64,000 nt of DNA from Cristatella mucedo (Eukaryota; Bryozoa; Phylactolaemata; Cristatellidae). Below are positions 1-8,276 of this stretch, one piece after another. A program made the translations under genes and the position numbers. Each line of letters begins with the position of its first letter. The first letter of the stretch is position 1. The notes beneath the pieces are model-generated. The model had not been told where the DNA came from and searched no databases. It saw only the letters and a program-made list of their open reading frames with translations. The DNA lies in the NCBI GenBank assembly GCA_009760855.2, contig WPIO01000004.1, positions 4,092,001 through 4,156,000 of the forward strand. Direction: 5' to 3'.

Positions 1-419
1 TCAACACTAAATCTTATTCCATTTCCAGCTCTTCCATTATATAGTGCTGGTGTAGGCGCACCAGTACCGGGAGTGCCATCTGAATTAGGGGCAGGAGGCT
101 TTTTCTTAAGTGCTAAAGCTGTGTTTAAAGCAAGAAAAATTTTATTAGTATCATAAGTTCCTGAAGTTTTAGCAGTACCATTTGCTTCTTTTCCAAAATC
201 AATTTCAATATATTGAGGATTACCAACATCTCCAATAGAAAACTTAAACCAAAGTCTGTCATTTACACCCCTAAAGACATTTGATATAGCTCTATTTACA
301 TATGTAAACTCTACCCTTCTTAAACCTACTTCGTTATATCCAGAATTTTCTCCTAAATTAATTGGAGGACATAATGTTTTATAATCTGAAGAAGATGTGC
401 CCGTTAATCTTACCGTCAT
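1..419 (-). CDS. Virus-like structural-type protein, 3' end cut by window edge
   Basis: An open frame starts at an ATG (417-419, minus strand) directly behind a TATAGGAAA box and stays open for 139 codons to the window edge, so the C-terminus is missing. It is not recognisable as a named family. The N-terminal half is polar and beta-rich in appearance; a short run of lysines precedes a Pro/Gly/Thr-rich stretch near codons 110-130. Together with the next gene upstream on the same strand it forms a pair in the morphogenesis cluster, so a capsid or vertex role is only an inference from position. No internal break is visible in the part seen. Confidence 0.55.
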   Translation of the reverse strand, partial: MTVRLTGTSSSDYKTLCPPINLGENSGYNEVGLRRVEFTYVNRAISNVFRGVNDRLWFKFSIGDVGNPQYIEIDFGKEANGTAKTSGTYDTNKIFLALNTALALKKKPPAPNSDGTPGTGAPTPALYNGRAGNGIRFSV

Positions 420-428
420 TTTCCTATA

Positions 429-1290
429 TTATATTTCTATAATTTCTATAACAACAGCAATTTTTTCACCACCAAAATCTAACAGCTTCAAGTTTTGATC
501 AGTGACTTTAATAGTTATATCGCTAATATTTTTAATAGAAATGTTGTGGTATTCAAGTGTGTTTGGTTCGTAAACCATTGTATCCCATGCGTAAAAGTCA
601 AAACCAAAACTTCTTAAAGCTTGAGTTTCAATTCCATTTATATAACTTGTTCCGGGAGCAACTAGATTACAATTAACAAGAACAAGTTTTACATCTGCAA
701 TACTTACCTGCTCTTCCGAATAAAACTTTTTATTTTGAGTACAAACGGTAGGTGTAATATTTGTATTTGACTCTGAAAACTTGCTATCTGTTGTGTAAGC
801 AGGTTTAGTAAACCCAAGCACTTTAGAAATAGATGATTTACTTGCAATAAAACTCCACCCAACAGGCATAGTAATCCATGAGTGTGCAGTACCAGTATCA
901 ACACCAACTGTAAACTTATCAGTTGTTGATCCTGTTTGAGTAATATAATTATTAATTCTATCAACAATACCTGTGTTTAAGTCATCACTATCAACGGTAT
1001 AAATTCCTGGTTCTACAGTTACAGTTTGTTCTGAACCGCCAGAGTTTCTATAAACAAAAGTATTATTCGAAGTACTAATATTTTTTTATAGAATTGATTT
1101 CAACAAACTTCTTAAAACAAACTTTTAGGTTTTTGTTTCTAAATAAAATAGGAGTATTAACACGTAGACTAAGTGGATTAGAATTCCCAATAATATTGAA
1201 CACATACCCTTCTTTACTTGCTTGACTACTTTTTCTAAAAACTTCAACATTCTTAAGTATGTCTTTTGTAATACCTAAAAGATCACTCAT
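429..1290 (-). pseudogene. Virus-like structural-type protein, split by a frameshift in an A7 run
   Basis: The gene begins with an ATG at 1290 behind a TATATAGAAA box. The first frame runs to a TAG at 1075. A second frame, with no start codon of its own, takes over at the seven-base T run at 1081-1087 (A run on the coding strand) and stays open to 429. Both halves are compositionally alike, and the second half has no upstream box, so I read this as one gene of roughly 285 codons with a one-base length change in the homopolymer. No known domain is recognised. The second half contains a segment of alternating hydrophobic residues of the kind seen in jelly-roll or vertex proteins, but that is weak evidence. 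Position suggests a structural role. Confidence 0.5.
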
Positions 1291-1293
1291 TTT

Positions 1294-2566
1294 CTATATA
1301 TTAAATAATAGATTATTTATTTTTGCAATGTAAGACTTTGGTGCTTTTCTAGATCTATCTAAAAAGTCTACAGCAGCACTTATTGAATTTACAACTCCTT
1401 TATTTCCAGCAGCAAGCTCTCTCAACCATAAATCAATCTTACTAAACACTTCTTTATCACTCTTAACAAACATAGGAATAACTTTTAATCCTTCTCCTGT
1501 TTTAGGACTCAGTGCTTTTAATAGTCAAGAATACTTTGTTGTTTTATACTTCTTTTTTCTATATTCTCTAATTCTTCTTTGATATTAGAAAATTCTCCAT
1601 AAAATTACCGTCTATAATTTTCTTTATATCTTCTCTCATTGCGAATGACATTCTTCCTGTATTAGGCCTAACACTAATTTCAAAAAAATTTTGTCTAGTA
1701 ACCCTCGGTTCTTCAATAATTGTAAGTAAAGTAGCTTCTATAGCAGTCGTAAATTGAGGTGTGTTGGGTTCTATAACAGGTTCTATAACACTTGCATCAG
1801 GTTCTATAACACTTACAACTGGTAAAGCAGTTTTTCTTTACCTCCCTCTCTTCTTTGGGGTGATGGTAGCAGTTGTAAATTTTGGTGTGTTATGATCTGT
1901 AACACTAGCAGCTGGTTCTATACTAGGGTCTATACTAGGTTCTATAATACTTACAGTTGGTAAAGTAGTTTTTCTTTTCCTCTCTCTTTTCTTTGGTGTA
2001 CTGTTAGTACTTGCTTCAACCTCTTTTATACTCCCTTTCTTAATCTTTGGAGTACCAGTAGATGGATTGATGTTAAGACTTTCTGCCACCGTTCTTTGAA
2101 CATCATCAAGAATTTCTTTTATTTCTTGATTAGCTGCGTGAGTCTTTGCTTGATTTACTCTGGTAATTTCTTTTTTAGGTTCCCCAGATACAATATCAGT
2201 AATTGCTTTTTTCAAAACGCTAGAAACATCTTGTGGTTCTTTAGATTTAGGTTCTATCGCCTTTTCAATTAGTTTATTACTCTCCATTTGTATTGCAAGT
2301 TTAGGTCTCATTACTGTAAGTTTATTAAAATCAACACCACCTGAATCATTTTTTGAGTGCTCTAAAGCACGTTCATTTAGTCTATGTTCTACTTGATCTC
2401 TAGCAACAATTTCAGCTTCTATTCTTGCCATCTCTTCACCATTGTTAAGTATTGTCGCAACATTTAACTTATCTAAATTACTAAGTAAGTTTTCTGAATC
2501 AAGGGCTTCTTGAACACTTCCTCTGTATTGTTTATTTTTACTTTGATACAACTTTCCGTTAATCAT
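1294..2566 (-). pseudogene. Lys-rich virion-type protein with internal repeats, broken by a stop and two frameshifts
   Basis: The ATG at 2566 follows a TATAGGAAAGG box. The first 242 codons include an acidic/basic helical N-terminus, then Lys/Arg clusters (KKRERKRK) alternating with a Thr/Pro/Ile-Glu-Pro repeat. At 1838-1840 a TAA interrupts the second copy of the basic repeat unit, where the first copy has a basic codon; the same frame then stays open to 1568. Two further frame changes, near 1570-1600 and 1518-1525, are needed to follow the coding signal, which resumes as a helical segment ending in a TAG at 1294-1296. A DNA-condensing or core protein is a reasonable guess from the basic repeats, but no family is recognised. 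The nonsense codon argues for genuine decay rather than only homopolymer sequencing error. Confidence 0.55.
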
Positions 2567-2573
2567 TCCTTTC

Positions 2574-3247
2574 CTATAAATTATTGAAAGTAGTTATTAG
2601 TTGCTTTCCTTTTTCATCAACAGACCAAAATCTTCTTTCATCCTCGGTCTTAGTTAGATCTATAACACAATATCCAAATCTTTTCCTTGTACAAGAATTG
2701 ACCCAATCTTTAAATTGCTTTCCATCTATATCACCAACATATGAATGACGTATATATTCCATATCTGTACCGTTTTGTTTAAAGATTATTATAAAGTTTA
2801 CATCGTTTATTTTATTTCTTTTAGGAACACTTGTAAATCCTTGAGCAAGATATAATATATTCATTTTTTATGTCTTCCTCTAGTAAAGTAATCCAATATA
2901 TTACTCTGATCTTCATTTATAACATCATCTAACACAACAACGTTCTTACATTTCTTATATGAGTCAACATCTGGCATTTCATCTACTCCACTAACCCAAA
3001 CAAATGCAGGGCTTTCTTTTGTCATATCAATAAATCCACGGTATAATGGTTGATCTAAACTTGCAGCAATAATAGTACAGATATCATACTCTAATCTTCC
3101 ATAAAATATCCAATTCATTACTAACTGTGTCTTACCACATCCACTCGGACCTAAAACTAACTCCCTAATGGGTTCTTTAGGTAGTGGTTCTTTATGTCCA
3201 GTAACAGTATCCTTCCCAAAATTAAAAGGTTTAATTTCCAAAGACAT
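2574..3247 (-). pseudogene. FtsK/HerA-type genome packaging ATPase, frameshifted
   Basis: The N-terminal 128 codons (3247 to 2861) carry a Walker A P-loop, GPSGCGKT, at about residues 33-40 and a Walker B-like hydrophobic strand NVVVLDDV near residue 105, followed by the RGRHK segment typical of polinton and PLV ATPases. The 96 codons that follow (2864 to 2574) continue the family pattern, starting with a YLAQ motif, but in another frame. The two frames overlap by four bases at ATGA, next to a six-base A run (T run 2864-2869 on the + strand). Combined length of about 224 residues is normal for the family. The ATPase would drive DNA into capsids. The start is at a TATAGG box shared with the divergent zinc-ribbon gene. 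Confidence 0.85.
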
Positions 3248-3274
3248 CCTATATTTAATTTTTTATATTTGTAT
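3248..3274. promoter_or_regulatory. Divergent promoter between ATPase and zinc-ribbon/protease genes
   Basis: Only 27 bases separate the ATPase ATG (3247, minus) from the ATG of the zinc-ribbon gene (3275, plus). The gap is almost pure A/T with TATATTTAAT and TTTATATTTG stretches. On the minus side it reads TATAGG directly before the ATG, matching the box in front of other genes here. There is no room for separate promoters, so the region is inferred to fire in both directions. Confidence 0.55.
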
Positions 3275-3631
3275 ATGGAGATATATTGTATGAAGTGTAA
3301 AAAGTCGACTGATACGATCCATGAGGAATATGTTGAAGTAGATAGCACAAAAGGATTAAGAGGAATGGTAAAAGGAATTTGTACAATCTGTAGTAAAAAG
3401 AAATCAAAGTTTGCTAGATTAAGAAGTACTCAAGTTCCAGTTGCTGTTCCAGCTGCTTTTGGTGAAGGATCTTTATCACAAGGAAGAAGAATTGGAAGAG
3501 GAGCAAGTGAACAACAAATAATTGGTGAGATTAAGAGTGCGATAGACAAACTAAAAAAAAGTAAAATCATCAGCTTTGACAGATATAGAAATAAACAATT
3601 ATATAAAAAACTTAGATATAAAAAACTTTAG
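3275..3631 (+). CDS. Small CxxC zinc-ribbon protein upstream of protease
   Basis: Two in-frame ATGs (3275 and 3290) precede a CxxC pair near the N-terminus and a second CxxC about 30 residues later, followed by Lys-rich sequence; this is the pattern of the short zinc-ribbon proteins common in PLV and adintovirus genomes. After that comes an Arg/Gly-rich linker. The annotated stop is at 3629-3631, but beyond the eight-base A run at 3553-3560 the frame turns into Lys/Arg/Tyr-rich sequence while the protease coding signal appears in the +1 frame. The last roughly 23 codons are therefore probably out-of-frame translation of the protease start. It may originally have been an N-terminal domain of the protease or a separate protein. 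Confidence 0.6.
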   Translation: MEIYCMKCKKSTDTIHEEYVEVDSTKGLRGMVKGICTICSKKKSKFARLRSTQVPVAVPAAFGEGSLSQGRRIGRGASEQQIIGEIKSAIDKLKKSKIISFDRYRNKQLYKKLRYKKL

Positions 3632-3941
3632 AGGTGTCTTTGCAAGAGATGAACTGACAAAGCCTTTAGAGAATGAATGTCTTATTTGTAACACTGGAAA
3701 GTCAGACCTTGCAATATATCACTGGGTTGCATTAAAGAAAGAAGGGTCTAAGTGTTTTTACTTTGATTCTTTTGGAGCACCACCAATGCCAGAGGTAATA
3801 AGTTACTTCGGTGATATACCATCTTTTCAAACATTTCAATTGCAAAAGTTGAATCAGAAAGATTGTGGAAGAAGGTGTTTAATCTTCTTAAAACTAATGG
3901 GATTGACTGATTTTGGAACAACGATGGAATTATTGATTTGA
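3562..3941 (+). pseudogene. Adenain-like (Ulp1-fold) cysteine protease, no start codon of its own
   Basis: Family hallmarks are in order: an FRGVFARDEL segment near the N-terminus, the catalytic His in YHWVAL, an acidic residue in YFDSFG, the Gln in NQKDCG and the nucleophile Cys in DCGRRC. This is the maturation protease of adenoviruses, polintons and virophages, which cleaves capsid precursors. The open frame has no ATG before the conserved region. It is entered only by a +1 shift from the zinc-ribbon gene at the A run 3553-3560. Either a homopolymer change destroyed a fusion, or the original start was lost. The C-terminus at 3941 is soon after the active Cys, as is usual for the family. 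Confidence 0.8.
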
Positions 3942-3970
3942 TTTAAACAAATTATTTACCTTTTATAGAA

Positions 3971-4459
3971 ATGGAAATCCAAAATAAGAAATTCGTAGTT
4001 CTTGAAAACGCATCAGTCATAATTCCAAAAGGAAAACCAGCTCGAGCTCACATTGAAGAGAGGATTTCAAAAAATTCTAAACAATATTACAACATGTGGA
4101 TATACATCACTGAAGACATAATGCCATCTATTAAAGACATTGCAGAAAGGTCTAGTAAGAAACTTGATTTCGAAGGATATGATTTTAGTAAAAGATCTAC
4201 AATCGGAGCTAGAATTGATTTTGGTATTAAGCCAAGTATATTCTTCAATCAAAAAAATTAACAGTTGAAGTTCAGTTCTATTGCTGATGCAGTTCATAAA
4301 TTTGGAAATGACTTTTCTATTACTGGTGTTCTCAATAGAAGTTATGTTACTAAAGACTCTTACAACTCTGAAGAAAGACTTAATATTAGATTAAAGCTTG
4401 ATCAAGTTAAAGTTTATGACCCTATAAAACGGGGAAAGTTTGATCCTTCTGTTTATTAG
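3971..4459 (+). pseudogene. Unrecognised small virus-type protein with an internal stop
   Basis: The gene starts at 3971 right after TTTATAGAA, the recurrent box of this element. After 96 codons a TAA at 4259-4261 lies next to an A7 run; the same frame then continues open for another 65 codons to a TAG at 4457-4459 without a good new start. I read this as one gene of about 160 codons interrupted by a stop or by small compensating indels. The sequence is rich in Lys, Ile and Phe with alternating hydrophobics late in the second half. An OB-fold ssDNA-binding role is possible from the look of it, but I do not recognise the family. Confidence 0.45.
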
Positions 4460-4514
4460 ATTATTAAAAAATAAAAATAAAAATTAGTTAGATTAGTAAA
4501 GTTAGTTAATTTTT

Positions 4515-5282
4515 TTATATCTTTTTTCTACTTATATCTAACATCCTATCAACAATGCCTCGGGCATAATTTTTTATCTTATTCAAACTTGATGGATTGT
4601 TTACTTTATCTTTTAAGAAATCAGTTGCAAATGAATCATTTAACATTCCACCAATACCTAAACCCAATTTTGCCTTTGTTGCCATGAAAGCTGCCACTGT
4701 TTTAGCGTCTTCCCTAACATAAGCAGGCTGCTTAGGATCAAGAGCAATACGGGCAGCACTTTCAGCAAGAACAAGGTCTGTCAGATTACGTATTTCTGTT
4801 CTTCTTGGTTCTGGCATTCCACCAGTCTCTGTATATGTATGGTCGTGGATAAGTGCACGATTATCAAGGTCATTAACGCCTTGGTAGCCCTGTTCCATCC
4901 TTTGAACGAACTTAGTTCCCGGACCCGCATAACTATATCTATTAGTATTATTAAAATTTCCATCTGGAACAAATTCTGATTTTACTCCTGGTGGCAACTT
5001 TAAGTGAAACTCTCTTCCTCCAGATATCTTATTTATTATATCTACAATACCAGAACCATGCTTTCTATTTGCCTTTAACTGTTTAAGAGAAATATTCAAT
5101 TGCAACCCTTTATTAGCACTTCTACTTTTTTCTATTTTGTTTAGTTGTGTATTAGTTACAAATAAATAAACAGATCCTGTTAAATCAGAGTGTTTAAGTC
5201 TGATTGAAATTGGTTCTGTCGATTTATGTATTTTTTTTAGTTGATGATCTGACAATGATAGTTTGATTTCGTGATAACTCAT
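4515..5282 (-). CDS. Minor-capsid-type protein with phospholipase A2-like domain
   Basis: This intact 255-codon gene starts behind TATATATAGAAA. Residues 1-80 are a Lys-rich domain with LSxxQLKKI and QLNKIEKS helical motifs, also found in the next gene. Residues about 118-155 carry a glycine-rich loop YAGPGTKF and the histidine-aspartate catalytic signature IHDHTY, matching HDxxY of parvovirus-type and cellular PLA2 domains. A long alanine-rich helix and a Gly-rich tail follow. In parvoviruses such a domain opens endosomal membranes; similar domains occur in minor capsid proteins of PLVs and adintoviruses, so a virion protein is the natural reading. The calcium-loop glycines and the HD dyad are present, so the domain looks complete even though neighbouring genes are broken. 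Confidence 0.8.
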   Translation of the reverse strand: MSYHEIKLSLSDHQLKKIHKSTEPISIRLKHSDLTGSVYLFVTNTQLNKIEKSRSANKGLQLNISLKQLKANRKHGSGIVDIINKISGGREFHLKLPPGVKSEFVPDGNFNNTNRYSYAGPGTKFVQRMEQGYQGVNDLDNRALIHDHTYTETGGMPEPRRTEIRNLTDLVLAESAARIALDPKQPAYVREDAKTVAAFMATKAKLGLGIGGMLNDSFATDFLKDKVNNPSSLNKIKNYARGIVDRMLDISRKKI

Positions 5283-5297
5283 TTTCTATATATAGTA
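5283..5297 (-). promoter_or_regulatory. TATATATAGAAA box abutting the PLA2-like gene start
   Basis: Read on the minus strand, TATATATAGAAA sits directly on the ATG. Closely related boxes precede the genes starting at 419, 1290, 2566, 3247, 3971, 5704 and 8277. The very short distance to the start codon implies a near-leaderless transcript, as in late promoters of several DNA viruses. Confidence 0.6.
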
Positions 5298-5299
5298 AA

Positions 5300-5704
5300 T
5301 TAATTTAAACAAAAATAGTTACTTCCTCTATATCCCATAGGGTATTTAATTTGCAACGGGCGTTTAAATCCCAACGCGTATTTTATCCTGGGTAAAAATG
5401 ATAGACAATAACAATAACAAAGTTGTATTATCGATTTTCTTTTCGTCTGAAAATTTATTATATCAATTTCACCAGTTCCAATTTTTCTATTAGCTTTCAA
5501 TTGATCAGGTTCTAATTTCAATACAAGATCAGTACTATTTGATATACTTTTTTTTATTTCTCTTAATTGAGCTTGAGTTACAAATAAAACAGTAGAACCC
5601 ACTAAATTATGCTGCATAAGTCTTATTGAAATTGTATTAGTAGATCTTCGAATATCCCTTATCAAATCATCCGATAGGCATAAATATGCTAGTTCATACT
5701 TCAT
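5300..5704 (-). CDS. Paralogue of the PLA2-like protein N-terminal domain, lacking the PLA2 part
   Basis: The first about 80 codons parallel the neighbouring gene position by position: both share SIRL, a VLFVTQAQL or YLFVTNTQL motif, QLKANRK and a GxGxxDII ending. The remaining about 50 codons are unrelated, Cys/Tyr-rich and of low quality, with no PLA2 signature. The gene starts behind TATATATAGAAA. I infer a tandem duplication of the structural N-terminal domain followed by loss or divergence of the C-terminus. Alternatively it is a separate short virion protein that uses the same fold. No internal stop is present. Confidence 0.6.
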   Translation of the reverse strand: MKYELAYLCLSDDLIRDIRRSTNTISIRLMQHNLVGSTVLFVTQAQLREIKKSISNSTDLVLKLEPDQLKANRKIGTGEIDIINFQTKRKSIIQLCYCYCLSFLPRIKYALGFKRPLQIKYPMGYRGSNYFCLN

Positions 5705-5748
5705 TTTCTATATATAATTATATTAAACATTTATAAAACTATGTACAA

Positions 5749-6296
5749 ATGGATCAAGATGAACTAAGAAATAGAGTTCTTGAATTATTTGATTACAACG
5801 CCCTAACAGGAAAAAATTTACATATAAAGCTAGAAGACAGAGAATAAAAGTTGGATCGGAGGCTGGTTGTATAAACACCTGCGGATACAAACAAATAATG
5901 GTTGATGGAAAGTTATACTACGCTCATAGATTGGTGTGGTTGATAATGACTGGTAAATTACTTTTGAATGAGATTGATCACATTGATAATGATAGAAAAA
6001 ATAATTGTTTCGAGAATTTGCGTGAAGCAATTCATTCAGAAAATCAAAGAAATAAACCAAAAGTAAAAGGTTTATCATCGAATTTTATTGGTGTTAGTTT
6101 TAATAAAAGAGCAAACAAATACGTTTCCTATATACGAATAGATGGAGAAAAAAGACACCTTGGTTACTTTAATGATGAAGAAGCTGCTTACGCTCGGGAT
6201 AATGTAGTAATACGTTTGAGTATTGAGTTTGCAAAATTAAACTTTAAATACACTCTAACAGAAGATAACAAAATAGTTCGCTACACTGACTTATAG
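5749..6296 (+). pseudogene. HNH-AP2 homing-type endonuclease, frameshifted near the N-terminus
   Basis: The ATG at 5749 opens a frame of 32 codons whose stop falls at 5848. The main coding signal is in another frame from about 5820 to 6296, with the switch at the A6 run 5811-5816. The main part contains an HNH_3 nuclease core, YAHRLVW followed by EIDHIDNDRKNN and ENLR, then an AP2-like DNA-binding repeat with FIGVSF, YVSYI and HLGYF motifs. Free-standing nucleases of this type are mobile genes of phages and giant viruses that cut and spread into empty alleles. It lies between unrelated structural genes on the opposite strand, which fits an insertion. Its 3' end overlaps the convergent gene at 6281 by 16 bases. 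Confidence 0.75.
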
Positions 6297-6716
6297 TTTT
6301 TACATCTTCGTTTGAGTTCATCTCTAAGCTTAATCATTTCGTTATATATTTCCTCTTGACTCTTACTTTGTGCAAAAAGATTACTCAATAACATCGCACT
6401 CTCAGCTTTATAGTCACATGTTTTACGACCACCAACAGTAGAAGCTTCTACTTTTTTTATGTCTCGTTTTAAATCTTCACTATAACTAACACGTCCTTTC
6501 TCTACAAGTTCTTTTCCTTTGTTAAGGTAAGTTAATCTATTTTTGACTTCTGAATTCTGTACTTTATCACTTAGATCTATATCAACCCCTTTTTCAAGTA
6601 GTTCTATCATGTTTTTTCAAGTCTACAATAGCATTATTTAATCTCTCTCTTTGAAGTGATAAAGCACTCATTCTCTCTTCATGAGTATTCATTTTAGGTG
6701 CTCTAGCAGTATACAT
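6281..6716 (-). pseudogene. Helical virus-type protein, frameshifted; possibly the C-terminal part of the gene at 6728-7393
   Basis: The last 109 codons (6610 to 6281) form a Lys/Glu-rich helical segment. The preceding 35 codons (from an ATG at 6716) are of the same character but in a different frame, joined at the T run 6612-6617. No promoter box precedes 6716. The frame just upstream is open and abuts the end of the pX-like gene across another homopolymer (6731-6737). This could therefore be the tail of a longer protein or a separate short gene. The function is not recognised. Confidence 0.45.
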
Positions 6717-6727
6717 TGTTTCATCTA

Positions 6728-7393
6728 CTATTTTTTTATCAATCCTGCAACAGCTACAGTGATTGAAACTGCTAAACCAACTGTTCCTATTACACTTGCT
6801 ATGCTAGCGATGATGGCTGGAATAGCTGGTAGAAAGCCTCCTCTCATTTCAAGAAAGTTGTTCTTCCATGCTATAGGATCAAGCTGTGTTGCATCCCAAG
6901 AAACTTCTTCTCCAAAAGTATCAGATAAAAACTTACTAGGATCCAGATACCAATCACTGTTTGCTTTTTCAGCTTCTAATAATATCTCATTAATGTAGAA
7001 ACCTACTTCCAAACTAGCAACCATCTTTGAGAGTCCTTCTTTTTTATCTGACATTGTTTTCCAGAAGACTTGTCCATACTTACCAGAAGATATATCATCA
7101 ACAATTTCTTTAATAAACAAACCAAGATCTACTATTCCTGTTACTCCTGACAGAAATCCTCCTAGAGCTTTTGTAGCTGTTCCAATAACCTTGAACGACT
7201 GTAATACCTTTGGAACGATCTTTGCGATCTTGTTTGAGGCCTGTAAGGACAGCTTCATAGCAACTTTAGGTACTATCTTTATAACTGCTTTCGAACCAAT
7301 TTCAGTTGCTGTTGTAATACCTGAAACAACTTCCTTAGTTGTATCTACTCCTTCTTTTATACTATCAACGCCTTTTCCTTTTTAATTCTTCAT
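6728..7393 (-). pseudogene. Membrane-active pX-like virion protein with a nonsense codon at position 4
   Basis: The ATG at 7391-7393 follows TTATAATAT. The fourth codon is TAA (7382-7384), after which the same frame is open for about 220 codons to 6728. The body contains two amphipathic helical segments. Near the end a MRGGFLPAIP motif is followed by about 25 very hydrophobic residues. This Met-x-Gly-Gly-hydrophobic-Leu-Pro arrangement is the signature used to recognise pX-like proteins of adenoviruses and adintoviruses. A role in the virion core or in membrane disruption is inferred from the family. The early stop means the present copy cannot be made from its own start; internal ATGs exist (7258). 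Confidence 0.6.
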
Positions 7394-7406
7394 ATATTAT
7401 AAGTGA
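7394..7406. promoter_or_regulatory. Short divergent A/T promoter between pX-like gene and first fibre gene
   Basis: Thirteen bases separate the two start codons (7393 minus, 7407 plus). The stretch overlapping the starts reads ATATATTATAAGTGA. It is the only space available for initiation in both directions. Confidence 0.4.
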
Positions 7407-8274
7407 ATGGAAAAAGTTAGAAAGATTAATGATTCTATTTATAGTGATCTTAACGCTAACGGAAATAGAGTAACCAACTTAGCATACCCTCTTAATGATG
7501 GTGATGCAATACATTTGAGCTATGGTTTTAGTTCAAACTTTGGAGGAAGTGTTGCTACAAATGTTATAGGTGATTTAGCAACCGTTTCAAGTATGTCAGG
7601 GTTTCTTTCAAAGACTAATGGAAAGATGATGTCGCAGTTAAATTGTAAGAATGTTTTTGGTATATCAGGAAACTCTGCTGATGGAACTGTATACAGTGAT
7701 TTAAGACCTTATAAAGTGATTAACTATGGACTCTTAAAAAATATGACGCAAGTGTTTCAAGGTAAAGCAACAGCAAGTATGAATATGGGTGGAAAAAATA
7801 TTACTAACTTAAAAGACTCTGATACTGTGACAAAACAATATATAGATAATAATAAACAAATATCATTTAGGTATTTTGGAGCGGGTTCTGGTACTTATCC
7901 AACCGTATTCTATCTTGACATGCTTGGTTTGAGTATTACAGCTAATGGTAGCACAGGAAATAAATTTCAAACACAACAAGTTACACCAGGTGATAAGCCT
8001 ATTGTAGCAACTACTGGAGATGTTGTTGCGTACATGATTAAATCTTAAATCATTCTTTCCTGGTGTATTACCCAACTTTGCAATGGTAAGTGGTGTTATG
8101 TTTGCAACTGATAAAACAAAGTCTTACGTAGAGTTATCTACTGATAATAGTTATGGAGTTAGTGGTACTCTAGTTTTAATAATTAACACTGATGGAACGT
8201 GTAGATATGCTATCGATAAATTTACTGTTGCAAGTGGAATAACTTACATTGATTTTCTTTTTACTATTGTATAG
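7407..8274 (+). pseudogene. Fibre-like protein 1, frameshifted
   Basis: The first 213 codons begin with a repeat seen in phage tail-fibre and receptor-binding shafts: NGNRVTNLAYPLNDGDAI, that is Asn-Gly-Asn-x-hydrophobic-x-Asn-Leu ... Pro ... Asp-Ala. A second unit, MNMGGKNITNLKD followed by a Tyr-Ile-Asp, lies at about residues 125-150. After a stop at 8048 the coding signal continues in another frame from about 8040 to 8274, Thr/Ser/Val-rich as in beta-structured fibre heads. I infer a trimeric attachment fibre. It is the first of three adjacent genes with the same plan. The short repeat count suggests a stubby shaft. Confidence 0.65.
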
Positions 8275-8276
8275 AA

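Noticed and set aside
2864-2869. Programmed -1 frameshift site in the ATPase
   Set aside because: The A run is not preceded by a canonical heptamer, other genes shift in the opposite direction at similar runs, and true stop codons elsewhere point to decay.
5830-6078. Minus-strand 82-codon frame opposite the HNH nuclease
   Set aside because: Shadow of the nuclease coding sequence; no promoter box.
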